From Cochlodiniinecator piscidefendens (lineage in GTDB: Bacteria; Pseudomonadota; Alphaproteobacteria; Rhodobacterales; Rhodobacteraceae): a stretch of 64,000 bases of DNA. This document shows positions 16,454 to 25,325 of the stretch, piece after piece (positions within the stretch are counted from its first letter, which is position 1; the number at the start of each line of letters is the position of its first letter). The stretch spans positions 410,804 through 474,803 of the forward strand of contig NZ_JAAOIE010000003.1 of NCBI RefSeq assembly GCF_011326755.1, given 5' to 3'. The translations under genes and the position numbers were made by a program. The notes under the pieces are model-generated. The model was not told the DNA's origin. It was given only the letters and a program-made list of their open reading frames with translations, and made no database searches.

Positions 16454-17362
16454 ATGGCAGGTTCTTTCTCTCTCCGTGCGCTGGAAGCATTTGAAGTCGC
16501 AGCAAGGCGAGGCAGTTTTGTTTTAGCTGCCGAAGAATTGGGAATTTCACCATCAGCGGTTAGCCAATTAATCCGAATGTTGGAAGAACAGAGTGGCCGC
16601 CGACTTTTTGAACGCGTGAAACGTGGAATTCAATTGAGTGAAGCAGGCCGCGACGCGTTCCCTCGACTACAAGCTGCATTTTACGACATACGTGAAACAA
16701 GCGAAGAACTGCGCCGTTCTGTAGGCCCATCTAGGCTGGTGATTTCAGTGCCCCCGTCCATTGCTTCGGTTTGGTTGCCAAAAAAATTGGGCGAATTTGT
16801 TGAACAATACCCAAATGTTGGATTGCGGATACGTGAGGATCACGATCCTGTGGACCTTGAGGAACAGCGCATTGATATTAGACTTTCATATGGTCCGTTT
16901 CCACAGCCTGCAGCCAAAATTGTGGCTAACCTACAGGATCACTGCGTTGCTGTGTGTGCCCCAAGTTATTTAGATAATTTTGTGGGAACAAAACATTTAA
17001 AGCACGATACTGATTGTCGCCTGATTACAACTGACTGGGGGGGCGATGCAGCACGTTTTCCAACGTGGTCGGATTTTTTTGGGCAAGAACATACCAACGT
17101 TGGGCACACCGTTTCCTCGTCGCAATCCGCAGTCTCATTGGCTCGATGTGGAATGGGCATTGCATTAGTTCAGGTACTATTTGTATCGCAATATTTACGT
17201 GAAAATCATTTGATCCTTGCTGATCAAAAGAAGCTGACAATGGATCAACCGTACTGTTTGTCGATACGGAATGTTAGCCTTCAACGCCCAATTGTGAAAC
17301 AGTTCGCCCGACACTTCGAGGCGATAATTAATAAGGCAGTTGCATCCCCAATACCCATGTAA
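16454..17362 (+). CDS. LysR-type regulator, GcvA-like (second copy)
   Basis: A 302-residue LysR regulator related to the one at 12556. The winged helix contains LRALEAFEVAARRGSFVLAA and ISPSAVSQLIRMLEE. The effector domain has EDHDPVDLEEQRIDIRLSYG, parallel to IESDPVDLVKQRIDLRL of the other copy. It is divergent from the desaturase gene with a 92-base gap that includes a GATTAG/CTAAT-like core near 16430. The likely target is the desaturase gene. Two related regulators, each divergent from one catabolic unit, suggest that the island was assembled from two modules or arose by duplication. Confidence 0.9.
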   Translation: MAGSFSLRALEAFEVAARRGSFVLAAEELGISPSAVSQLIRMLEEQSGRRLFERVKRGIQLSEAGRDAFPRLQAAFYDIRETSEELRRSVGPSRLVISVPPSIASVWLPKKLGEFVEQYPNVGLRIREDHDPVDLEEQRIDIRLSYGPFPQPAAKIVANLQDHCVAVCAPSYLDNFVGTKHLKHDTDCRLITTDWGGDAARFPTWSDFFGQEHTNVGHTVSSSQSAVSLARCGMGIALVQVLFVSQYLRENHLILADQKKLTMDQPYCLSIRNVSLQRPIVKQFARHFEAIINKAVASPIPM

Positions 17363-17441
17363 AAACAGCTATCAGGCCTGCAAATATTTCCAAATGCGTC
17401 TAAATTTCAGCTATTAGAAATGCAGTTAATAACCTTTTTTA

Positions 17442-17700
17442 ACCTATCGTGGAGTGTTCGCGTCGTGGATTGTAAAACCCGTTGATGTATTCAAAGAAAT
17501 CAAGCTCTGCTTGGTGACGTGTCCGCCAAGTATTTCTTCAAATTAGTTCGGTCTTAATTGTCTTGAAGAATGTTTCCAGTGCAGCGTTATCGTAACAATT
17601 CCCTTTTCCAGGCATTGACACTTTGAACTCATGTTTGTCGTACAAATTTTTCCGAACTTGGCCACCCGATATACTGTCGGTTAGATCTTGCCTCAAGTTG
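17442..17700 (-). pseudogene. IS3-family transposase (orfB) C-terminal remnant
   Basis: Read on the minus strand, about 85 codons match the end of an IS3-family DDE transposase: [34 protein letters not shown], then after an in-frame TGA at 17538-17540 (where homologues have Trp) TWRTRHQAELDFFEYINGFY and NPRREHSTIG. The frame is kept across the stop, so this is a nonsense mutation rather than a frameshift. The final helix, the 5' two-thirds of the gene, orfA and both terminal repeats are missing or unrecognisable. The element is dead and marks past insertion at the island edge. Confidence 0.85.
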
Positions 17701-17800
17701 ATGACGTGCATCGTACGAAACGGCCTAATTCAGCAGGCCGAGCATTCCACCCACAAAATCAGGCGACAAAGTTATTCCCAAGTCGAAATTTTCAATAAAG

Positions 17801-17833
17801 CGTTACGATAAATACTTCGTTTCGTTACGATAA
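17801..17833. repeat. Short direct repeat CGTTACGATAA x2
   Basis: Identical 11-bp copies occur at 17801-17811 and 17823-17833, 22 bases apart, between the IS3 remnant and the gabD stop. They may be debris of insertion or binding sites. An imperfect AAGGGG...CCCCTT hairpin follows at about 17831-17860 and could end gabD transcription. Confidence 0.4.
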
Positions 17834-17876
17834 GGGGTTCTTGAAAACTCAAAATCCCCTTGTTTTTAAGAGATAA

Positions 17877-19355
17877 TCAGACGGACATGCAGATGTATTT
17901 CATTTCTAGGTAATCCTCCATGCCGTGGTGGGAACCTTCGCGGCCGAGGCCGGATTGTTTGACGCCGCCAAAGGGGGCGGTTTCGGTTGAAATGATGCCT
18001 GTGTTGATCCCGACCATGCCGTATTCCAGTGCTTCGGCGACTTTGTAAACGCGGCTGAGGTCTTTGGCGTAGAAGTAGGAGGCAAGGCCAAAGATGGTGT
18101 CATTGGCCATTTCGATGACTTCGTCCACGGTTTCGAATTTAAAGAGTGGGGCGAGGGGGCCGAAGGTTTCGTCTTGGGCGACCATCATGTCTTGGGTCAC
18201 GTTGGTGACGATTGTGGGTTCAAAGTAGGTGCCGCCAAGAGCATGGGGTTTGCCGCCCATGGCAAGAGTTGCGCCTTTGTCTGTGGCATCTTTGAGATGT
18301 TGTTCCACTTTGGCAATCGCCTTGTCGGAAATGAGTGGGCCGGTGGTGACGCCATCGGTCAGACCGTCGCCAAGGGTGAGTTTCCCCATTGCGGCGGTGA
18401 GCTTTTCGGTGAAGGCGTCGTACACGCCAGCCTGCACATAAATGCGATTGGCACAGACGCAGGTTTGGCCATTGTTGCGGAATTTGCAGATCATTGCGCC
18501 TTCGATCGCGGCGTCAAGGTCTGCGTCATCAAACACGATAAAGGGGGCGTTGCCGCCAAGCTCCATAGAGCATTTCATGACTTGGTCGGCTGCTTGGCGC
18601 AGTAGGGTGCGGCCGACTTGGGTTGAACCGGTGAAAGTCAGTTTGCGCACGGTTGGGTTTTCGCAGAACTCTAGCCCGATGCCTGACGCATCAGAGGCGG
18701 GCACGACGGAAAACACACCAGCAGGGACACCGGCGCGTTCAGCGAGAACACCAAGCGCAAGTGCGGACAGCGGGGTTTCGGTAGCGGGGCGGGCGACAAA
18801 GGCGCAGCCAGCGGCCAAGGCAGGGCCTGCTTTGCGGGTGATCATCGCGTTGGGGAAATTCCAAGGGGTGATAGAGCCCACAACGCCAATCGGCTGTTTG
18901 ATGACGGTGATGCGTTTGTCGGGTTGATGGCCGGGGATGGTTTCGCCGTAAACGCGCTTTGCCTCTTCTGCGAACCATTCAATAAAGCTGGCGCCATACA
19001 TGATTTCGCCTTTGGCCTCTGCCAGAGGTTTGCCCATTTCTGCGGTCAGGATGATAGCAAGATCATCGGCGTTTTCGACCATCAGTTCATACCATTTGCG
19101 TAGGGTATTGGCGCGTTCTTTGGCGGTGCGGGCGGCCCATTCTTTTTGCGCAATGCGGGCGGCCTCAATAACATCGGCGCATTCGGCGCGGGACATGTCT
19201 GCGACTTGGGCAATGACATCCCCACGGGCAGGGTTTATCACGTCAAAGCGCGCGCCAGATTTTGCGTTGCTCCACACGCCTGCCATATAGGCCTGTGTCG
19301 CCAGAAGGCTTGGGTCATTCAGCAGGGTCGTGAGATTGGTGGCAGCATCAAGCAT
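17877..19355 (-). CDS. gabD: NAD(P)-dependent succinate-semialdehyde dehydrogenase
   Basis: A 492-residue aldehyde dehydrogenase that would oxidise succinate semialdehyde to succinate, the end of the GABA route. It has the ALDH core: TPWNFPNAMITRK, TGSTQVGR, MELGGNAP with the general-base Glu (about 263) and NNGQTCVCANR with the nucleophile Cys (about 297). The C-CxC arrangement and the C-terminal GVKQSGLGREGS match GabD more than betaine or acetaldehyde dehydrogenases. The start is the ATG with GGAG seven bases upstream. A single gene, divergent from the following hydrolase; no gabT lies nearby. Confidence 0.88.
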   Translation of the reverse strand: MLDAATNLTTLLNDPSLLATQAYMAGVWSNAKSGARFDVINPARGDVIAQVADMSRAECADVIEAARIAQKEWAARTAKERANTLRKWYELMVENADDLAIILTAEMGKPLAEAKGEIMYGASFIEWFAEEAKRVYGETIPGHQPDKRITVIKQPIGVVGSITPWNFPNAMITRKAGPALAAGCAFVARPATETPLSALALGVLAERAGVPAGVFSVVPASDASGIGLEFCENPTVRKLTFTGSTQVGRTLLRQAADQVMKCSMELGGNAPFIVFDDADLDAAIEGAMICKFRNNGQTCVCANRIYVQAGVYDAFTEKLTAAMGKLTLGDGLTDGVTTGPLISDKAIAKVEQHLKDATDKGATLAMGGKPHALGGTYFEPTIVTNVTQDMMVAQDETFGPLAPLFKFETVDEVIEMANDTIFGLASYFYAKDLSRVYKVAEALEYGMVGINTGIISTETAPFGGVKQSGLGREGSHHGMEDYLEMKYICMSV

Positions 19356-19439
19356 TTTCGTCTCCGGCAGGGAATTGTATTTGCCCAGAGCATGCACGTC
19401 CTCTAAGCCTTGTCTAGGACCAGTTGAAAGGAAATTCTC

Positions 19440-20237
19440 ATGGATTGGGATGATGCGTATGCGAATGGGAAATACATTGCGCAGGCCGAAGAGTATCCCC
19501 CGAAATGGGAAGACGAAGCCTTTGCCTATCGGGATCTGGAAAATGCGATAGGGCGCGCGCGGCTTAACATTGCCTACGGGGAGGGTGAGCGGCAGAAGCT
19601 TGATCTGTTTTTACCTGCGGGGCGGCCCGAAGGTGTTTTGATGTTTGTACATGGCGGCTATTGGATGGCCTTTGACAACAAAAGCTGGTCGCATCTTGCA
19701 CGTGGCGCTGTTGAACGTGGGTGGGCGGTTGCAATGCCGTCATATACGTTGTCGCCGGGCGCGAAGATTTCTGAAATTACCGAGGAAATTCGCCAAGCAT
19801 TGCATAAGGTTGGGTCGTTGGTGCAGGGGCCTATTTCATTGACGGGGCATTCTGCGGGCGGGCATTTGGTTGCGCGGATGTTGTGCCGGGATGTTGAATT
19901 GGCCGATGATATTGCCGCGCGCCTGCACCGGGTTGTGCCGATTTCACCGCTGTCGGATATGCGGCCTTTGATGAATACAAAGATGAACGATGTGTTTAAA
20001 ATGGATCTGGCCGAGGCGGAGGCCGAAAGCCCAATGCTGGAACAAAACCCACGCGATGCGCAGGTGACAGTCTGGGTTGGTGGGGATGAACGGCCATCCT
20101 TTATTGATCAGGCGCGTTGGTTGGCTGACGCATGGGAAAGCGCGGAAATACACATCGCGCCGGGGTTACATCATTTTGATGTCATTGATGATCTGGCCCA
20201 CACAAATAGCGCGTTGATCAAAGCGATCATTGAGTAA
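19440..20237 (+). CDS. Alpha/beta hydrolase, arylformamidase (kynurenine formamidase)-like
   Basis: A 265-residue alpha/beta hydrolase with the oxyanion motif HGGYW and the nucleophile elbow GHSAGGHL. That pair is typical of kynurenine formamidase-type and esterase/lipase-like enzymes. The N-terminus (MDWDDAYANGKYI, then AYRDLENAIGRARLNIAYGE) also fits arylformamidase-like proteins. The catalytic His is probably in the LHHFDVIDDL segment. It is preceded by a good AAAGGA site and is monocistronic. Without kynA or kynU beside it, a role in tryptophan breakdown is only possible. Confidence 0.75.
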   Translation: MDWDDAYANGKYIAQAEEYPPKWEDEAFAYRDLENAIGRARLNIAYGEGERQKLDLFLPAGRPEGVLMFVHGGYWMAFDNKSWSHLARGAVERGWAVAMPSYTLSPGAKISEITEEIRQALHKVGSLVQGPISLTGHSAGGHLVARMLCRDVELADDIAARLHRVVPISPLSDMRPLMNTKMNDVFKMDLAEAEAESPMLEQNPRDAQVTVWVGGDERPSFIDQARWLADAWESAEIHIAPGLHHFDVIDDLAHTNSALIKAIIE

Positions 20238-20336
20238 CGTAAATTCACACAGCCGTGAGAAAATCGGCTACTATCCTCTAAAAATTGGGCGAATACTGCC
20301 TATATATACCGCATAAATTCATTGTAAGGGAGCATC

Positions 20337-21413
20337 ATGTCCAATTTCGACGCGCAGATTCAAAAGACCCAAAGCGAAGTCCAAGAAGCCCAAGAAAAGA
20401 TTTCACAGCTGACCAGCCGTATCGAAACGGCGCGCAGCAAAATAGCGTCGGGCCAAGATGCCGCGATTGATATCGAAAACGCATCGCTTGAGGATGTGCA
20501 CAGTCACACAGAGGCGATGAATGCCAATATCGCTGAGTTGATTATGGGGCTTGATGATGTGACGGCGGGGTTCTCCAAAGATTTTGATGAAATGCGCAAC
20601 AAAACGGGCTGGGAAAGCTTTGTTGGGATTTTTTCATCGGGGAAATCGGAATCAATGCGTCAAGAGCGGATGCGCGAAGCAAGCGTCGATGACAAGCTGC
20701 AAGACCTGATCAGCAAATCCGATATTATCGTGACATTGCTTGAGGGACAGTTGGCTGAACTCAACACCCAAAAAGACCGGGTCGGGGCGAATTTGACCGA
20801 TACCCTTGATGAGCGCGAAGCAACGGTAGGTGAGCTGGAGTCGCTGAAAGGCGAAATTCTGGCGATGGATCCGAAGTTGATCGAGCTTGAGAACAAAATC
20901 AGCGTTGAACAGGATGCGTCTGCTCGGACCAAGCTGGAAACAGAACTGGCGGATTTGAACACCCGTTACAACGAGTTGGTGCAAGACGAACAAGTCAAAA
21001 TCGCCAAATCCCAAACGCTTGAACGCTATATCGAAAAGGGTAAAACCTGGGTCGATAGTTTGCAAAATCAGGCGGCCACACAGATGGTTTTGATCAACAA
21101 ATTGCAAACCGACACCAAACAGCGGGTTGTTCTCTATGATGCGCTGACGAAATCATTGAAAACAGCACAACAACAGGATGTTGCGCACCGGATTAATGAA
21201 ATTGGTGTTGAAACCGACCAAGAGGCCCAAACAGCGATGGCGGCTATTGGATCGGCAACCAATCAACGTATGGCCGAAATGATGGAAGCGCACGAAGATC
21301 ACATGGTTTTTGCCCGCGATGTGTTGGAGCAAAAAGCGAAATCAGACGAACGCTTTGCCCGCCGTTTTGCTAAGATCGTTGAGAAACACGACAAAAACCA
21401 ATACGGGGCATAA
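20337..21413 (+). CDS. Long coiled-coil protein of unknown function
   Basis: A 358-residue, soluble, almost wholly helical protein. Residues 1-45 and about 125-270 are heptad-rich (SQLTSRIETARSKI, GNLTDTLDEREATVGELESL-like stretches, LETELADLNTRYNEL). The C-terminal third is charged. A weak resemblance to TelA-type toxic-anion-resistance proteins (LERYIEKGKTWVDSLQ followed by a helical tail) is only an impression. A strong site AAGGGAG precedes the ATG. It opens a unidirectional cluster with a 374-residue protein and an AAA+ ATPase. A substrate or adaptor role for that ATPase, perhaps at the membrane, is inferred from context. Confidence 0.75.
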   Translation: MSNFDAQIQKTQSEVQEAQEKISQLTSRIETARSKIASGQDAAIDIENASLEDVHSHTEAMNANIAELIMGLDDVTAGFSKDFDEMRNKTGWESFVGIFSSGKSESMRQERMREASVDDKLQDLISKSDIIVTLLEGQLAELNTQKDRVGANLTDTLDEREATVGELESLKGEILAMDPKLIELENKISVEQDASARTKLETELADLNTRYNELVQDEQVKIAKSQTLERYIEKGKTWVDSLQNQAATQMVLINKLQTDTKQRVVLYDALTKSLKTAQQQDVAHRINEIGVETDQEAQTAMAAIGSATNQRMAEMMEAHEDHMVFARDVLEQKAKSDERFARRFAKIVEKHDKNQYGA

Positions 21414-21473
21414 TGTCTTTCAGCTCACGATGCCAAATGGCATGTTTTTGCACCGCAGGGTTGGGGGCCAAAG

Positions 21474-22598
21474 ATGAATGTTGATTTAACCCGCGATCAT
21501 GCGGATCTGTCGGATGCGCGGCTTGCGCGGCGATATTTTGCGAAGTTTGAACGGATCACCGGCCATTTGACCCAAGTGGCCGAGGCCATGCAAGCGGAGC
21601 GCGGATATTCCAAAGCAGAACGCACTGTACTGGCGCGGTATTTGCGGGGCGTGTCAGGTACGTTTAGCGCATTGGCCAACAAATACTTGCTGACGGGGCG
21701 TGCGGGATCGCTGGGCGGTGAATTAACCATGGATCGTCGGGAATCCGGTTTTCCGGTTTATACGGAGTTGTTGACCATGGCGAATGATGCCCAGCAGGCC
21801 GAACGCCATCTGCGTAATATGCCCGATGCAGCCACGCTAAAGGATCAGATGATCCGCCAGATTGTGGGTGATTTGCAAATCCCAACTAAACTGCAATTCG
21901 CCATGTCCCAGCGTGTTTATTACGAAGAACTGCTGCGCGGTGATTTGTTCTGGGCACAAAATGACCCTGAGGCGCTGTGGCAGGGAAATCTGGAGGATGG
22001 CCGCAAACATTTTCTGGTGCATTGGGCTGTCTACGACAGTCAGGTGAACCTGCCGGTTATTTACCTCATGGATGTGGTGGACAGTGGCCGTACAGCCCTG
22101 CCCAAAGATCAACGCCGCTGGCCCGAAGCGCAACGTCATTTGATGGCGCAATCTTCTGGCGGGTTGAAATTGGTGACAATCGCCAAAGGCTTTGACGTGG
22201 ATTTTGATGATCTCCATCCAAAGCGGCTGCGGCGTATCCATATCGGGCCGATGTATTCATCCGCGTTCACCCGTCAATCTGGCCCCATTCGCGAAGTTCT
22301 AGAACAGGCGCGTTCGCCTGTTGGCGAAGATTGGGCGTTGGCGTGGACGGTAGAAGAGCTTGAAAGTGAACGGGTGCTTGAGGAAAAATCGGGCTGGTTC
22401 TCAACTGTGGAACGCGAAGTTTTTGCGCTTGATCCATTTTCCGGGCGGGGTGTCGATACGGGCGCAACCCGAACAGAACGTGCACTGATTATGCCCGAAC
22501 GCCCCTATCAAGCGCTCGATGAAATGAACCCGCCGGGGTTTCGCAATGTGCGCAAATTTGTAGTGAACCCCAAAGGGCGCGTGCTGAGTTATCGCTAA
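21474..22598 (+). CDS. Conserved protein of unknown function, AAA-cluster component
   Basis: A 374-residue soluble protein with no signal peptide or membrane segment. I do not recognise a domain. Residues 20-75 look helical (FAKFERITGHLTQVAEAM). The middle contains a hydrophobic core (HFLVHWAVYDSQVNLPVIYL) and the C-terminal part is rich in Arg and Pro (RALIMPERPYQAL). It sits 60 bases after the coiled-coil gene and 36 bases before the AAA+ gene, so it is very likely co-transcribed with both and may be a partner subunit. Confidence 0.7.
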   Translation: MNVDLTRDHADLSDARLARRYFAKFERITGHLTQVAEAMQAERGYSKAERTVLARYLRGVSGTFSALANKYLLTGRAGSLGGELTMDRRESGFPVYTELLTMANDAQQAERHLRNMPDAATLKDQMIRQIVGDLQIPTKLQFAMSQRVYYEELLRGDLFWAQNDPEALWQGNLEDGRKHFLVHWAVYDSQVNLPVIYLMDVVDSGRTALPKDQRRWPEAQRHLMAQSSGGLKLVTIAKGFDVDFDDLHPKRLRRIHIGPMYSSAFTRQSGPIREVLEQARSPVGEDWALAWTVEELESERVLEEKSGWFSTVEREVFALDPFSGRGVDTGATRTERALIMPERPYQALDEMNPPGFRNVRKFVVNPKGRVLSYR

Positions 22599-22634
22599 GT
22601 GTCTGGGGAAATTTTAAAAATCGAGGTGTAATTC

Positions 22635-24572
22635 ATGAGCCTGTCATCTGATCAAATGGAATTGCGCGAAGACGATATTCGCAAACATTACGCTGCTGCG
22701 GCTGAAATGGTGCTTGGGTTTGATCACACGCCACGGATCGCAAAGCCCAAAGTGGATGCGCCCGCGCCTGAACGCTCCTCTGGGATTGGCACGCGACGCC
22801 GGTTTCGGTCAACCACACCCGGATTGGTGACGCGATCAACCGCGCGCCCTGAAGGTGTGCGGTTGCTGGAACGTGTGGAAAGCGTGGATCAGGATGATCC
22901 GTTGATGTCGCCCCAGCAGGCAACCGCTGTGCAATCTTTGCGCCGCGCCGTCGCGATTGCGCTGGCCGTGGGCGAGGCTGTTTCGGATCAAACGGGCCTG
23001 ACATCGCTAAAACGCGAAAATCTTGAAGGCGCGCTGGCGGCGGACAAAAAACAGGGGTTTTCTGAACTGCTAACCGCAGATGCCTTGGCCACGCTTTATA
23101 GCTTTGCCAATGCGCTGGCCTTTTTGGTGTCGCCGCATGTGGGCGAAGTGTCTGCAGAAATTGGCGATGTCGAAGAGGTGCTGACCGACAACGCGCCTTT
23201 GGCGTTGCACGGGGCCTTGTGGGAGTTGGACCAGCATTTGGCGTTGGCCGGTGATGACGAAACGCGCCTGATTGCAACGTTGGCTGCTTTTGCGGAACAA
23301 TTGATGGAAAAGGTCACGTTGCGCGCCCAAAACGCGGGGCGGCTAGAGGCGTTTCACAATACCTCTTATCGGGTTGAGGCGGATGATCTCACCATCAACG
23401 GGTTTACCCCGGCGCGCAAAGGTAAAGGCAGCGCGCTGACCATGTCGTTCAAAAAACCAAATGAGGTCGTCGGCAACCACATTGCGAAATATCAGGCGAT
23501 GAAGCTGGCCAAGATGGTGATGGCCTATGACTTTGACCGCAAGCTGAACCCTTTTGCGGAATTGGGCGGATTTATCTTTACCTTTATGGGGGATGGGAAA
23601 CCGGGCACGGGGAAAACCACGCTTATTCAGATGATGGCAGGGTTGATTAACGATTACTGTCAGGTTGCGAGTTATCCGTTTCGTTATCAAAACCTCAGTA
23701 CCGATAATATCGACAGCTATCAGGGGAAATCGGGCCAAAACGCCAAGGCTTTCATCAACAGTATCATCGACCCGAACGTGATCGGGTTTGGTACGATTGA
23801 TGACATTGACCAGCTCGCGGGCAAACGTGGGGATCGGCAATCAAGTGCTGGGCAACTTGAGATCACAGCCGTTCTGATGGAAAGCTTTGCCGGGGCCAAT
23901 ACCGTGGTGCGCGGCAATTGTACCTTTGGCATGTTCAGCAACTATCCCGAAAACGTCGATGATGCGCTGCGTCAACGGGCGGGCGCGCGGTTTTTGGTTG
24001 ATGGGCCGCAAACGCGCGACGACTACATTGATATTCTCAGCCTGTTGATGGGCAAAAATCATGACATCCCGGTGGGGGATCATGATCTCTTTGCCGCCCA
24101 AGAAATCAAAAAGGCGGTCGCGGCAAGCTTTGACAGTCACGCCCGCCCGCAAGAAACCGGGTTGGTGCAGGTGTTCGACGCGGTGCAGGGGCGCATTGGC
24201 GCGCTGGATACCATCGCGAAACTGGGGGCGTACCTAAAAGCGATCCAAGAGGCGGATGATCGGTTCACCGGACGGGCGATTAAAAACATCACAGATGCGG
24301 TCAAAGTGCGGGCGATGGATTTTGAACTGCCGGATGAATGGATGGAAAACCCGGATCTGTTTCTGTTCAAACCTTACGATGAAAAACTAACGATGATCAA
24401 AGACATGCGCCAGCCGATCACCGTGGAGATGGTGGTGCAGGAAATCAACCGCTACGCCGACAGCGAATTCCGCTATGCCGATAAATCCGATGAGGTCGCC
24501 GTCGAAAACATGGTGCGCGATTTTGGCCGTCAAGAAGAAGCCAAGCGGCGCTATCTGGATGGCAAAGCATGA
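22635..24572 (+). CDS. AAA+ family ATPase
   Basis: A 645-residue cytosolic ATPase. Residues 1-310 form a largely helical N-domain with a basic, disordered-looking patch (about 40-75). The AAA+ core has a Walker A GDGKPGTGKTT (about 319-330), Walker B VIGFGTIDDID (about 381-391), a sensor-1-like NCTFGMFSNYPE and an arginine-finger-like ALRQRAGARF. A C-terminal helical lid follows. The acidic pair is Asp-Asp rather than Asp-Glu. A GAGG site precedes the ATG. The target is unknown. Being downstream of a coiled-coil protein, it could remodel that filament-like partner; that is inference. Confidence 0.85.
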   Translation: MSLSSDQMELREDDIRKHYAAAAEMVLGFDHTPRIAKPKVDAPAPERSSGIGTRRRFRSTTPGLVTRSTARPEGVRLLERVESVDQDDPLMSPQQATAVQSLRRAVAIALAVGEAVSDQTGLTSLKRENLEGALAADKKQGFSELLTADALATLYSFANALAFLVSPHVGEVSAEIGDVEEVLTDNAPLALHGALWELDQHLALAGDDETRLIATLAAFAEQLMEKVTLRAQNAGRLEAFHNTSYRVEADDLTINGFTPARKGKGSALTMSFKKPNEVVGNHIAKYQAMKLAKMVMAYDFDRKLNPFAELGGFIFTFMGDGKPGTGKTTLIQMMAGLINDYCQVASYPFRYQNLSTDNIDSYQGKSGQNAKAFINSIIDPNVIGFGTIDDIDQLAGKRGDRQSSAGQLEITAVLMESFAGANTVVRGNCTFGMFSNYPENVDDALRQRAGARFLVDGPQTRDDYIDILSLLMGKNHDIPVGDHDLFAAQEIKKAVAASFDSHARPQETGLVQVFDAVQGRIGALDTIAKLGAYLKAIQEADDRFTGRAIKNITDAVKVRAMDFELPDEWMENPDLFLFKPYDEKLTMIKDMRQPITVEMVVQEINRYADSEFRYADKSDEVAVENMVRDFGRQEEAKRRYLDGKA

Positions 24573-24594
24573 CCACAACGCACAATAATAGGGA

Positions 24595-24649
24595 AGCGCC
24601 CGACCGCGGGTGGGGGCAAAGCACCCGCCCATGGGGGCGGTCGGGCGCT
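24595..24649. repeat. Long palindrome with nested competing stem
   Basis: Perfect 13-bp arms AGCGCCCGACCGC (24595-24607) and GCGGTCGGGCGCT (24637-24649) flank a loop that itself can pair as GCGGGTG / CACCCGC (24606-24612 with 24622-24628). Both stems cannot form fully at once. It lies between the AAA+ gene and an AT-rich membrane gene. It could be a dispersed palindromic repeat. A comparable GC-rich palindrome with a CACCCGCCC core occurs at 62197-62250. Confidence 0.6.
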
Positions 24650-24676
24650 GCCCGGCAAAATGCCAGGCTATTTTTT
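24650..24676 (+). terminator. Putative terminator after the AAA+ gene
   Basis: GCCCGGCA (24650-24657) pairs with TGCCAGGC (24661-24668) with one mismatch, followed by TA and TTTTTT (24671-24676). It would end the coiled-coil/374-residue/AAA+ transcript before the next gene. Confidence 0.65.
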
Positions 24677-24803
24677 GGTTCACGACTAGGTCAATGTTGC
24701 GCTATCCCCGTTCATGTCGGTGAGGTTGAGGATATGCGTCTCTTCTCACGGGATGAAGTAAGGCGCGCGTACAGTTTTGTTATGCTGGAGTGTGGGGTTT
24801 TCG

Positions 24804-25325
24804 ATGAGTATTGTATCTGAGGTCAATGGTTTTATTGTTGATAATAATGCACTAGTTGTTTCTGCAGCCATCCCAGTATTTGCGATTTTCCTTGGCCTTT
24901 GGGGAGGGTTTCTATCCCACCGAGCAAAGGTCAGAGAAGTAAACCTAGTGGGAAGAGCGAAGCTATCGGAATATCGGCAAAAAAACTTTGAAGCTTTGAT
25001 AACGGACATATCTGCTTTGGACGCGGTGATAGGGGCTGTTGTCTTTGAACGTGTTTTGGCATTCCAACACGAGAAGGAATATCAAATTAGTAATGCCGCG
25101 CTTTCTGATATCTTGACTAAAAGCCAATCAATAATGCTCCGCATTAGATCGGACACGGGTATGATTGATCACTTTCGTAACGCTATTAGCTTGTGTTTAG
25201 ATGAATTGTGTCAACCAGAGGATGGAAACGAAACAGGGACGGTATCTGATTTGTCTGAAATTTGTAGGAAAATCGCTAATTCAGAATGGAAACAGATAGA
25301 AGCTGAACTCAAGGGGAAAGCATAG
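24804..25325 (+). CDS. Hypothetical membrane-anchored protein, AT-rich insertion in the AAA cluster
   Basis: A 173-residue protein starting at ATG 24804. One transmembrane helix lies near the N-terminus (about residues 20-40, SAAIPVFAIFLGLWGGFLSH), then a basic stop-transfer and a helical cytosolic domain (LSEYRQKNFEALITDISALD). Pattern and size recall small single-span proteins of unknown role. Base composition is clearly more AT-rich, with codons such as ATA, TTA and AGA, than the genes on either side. Its stop immediately precedes the next start (TAGATG). It may have been inserted into an older cluster. Confidence 0.65.
   Translation: MSIVSEVNGFIVDNNALVVSAAIPVFAIFLGLWGGFLSHRAKVREVNLVGRAKLSEYRQKNFEALITDISALDAVIGAVVFERVLAFQHEKEYQISNAALSDILTKSQSIMLRIRSDTGMIDHFRNAISLCLDELCQPEDGNETGTVSDLSEICRKIANSEWKQIEAELKGKA

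Noticed and set aside
22633-23277. Long antisense open frame (214 codons) opposite the AAA+ gene.
   Set aside because: It is Pro/Arg/Ala-rich with no start site or domain, typical of the reverse strand of a GC-rich gene. Similar long antisense frames over fabI, ispE, ETF-QO and phaA were dismissed for the same reason.
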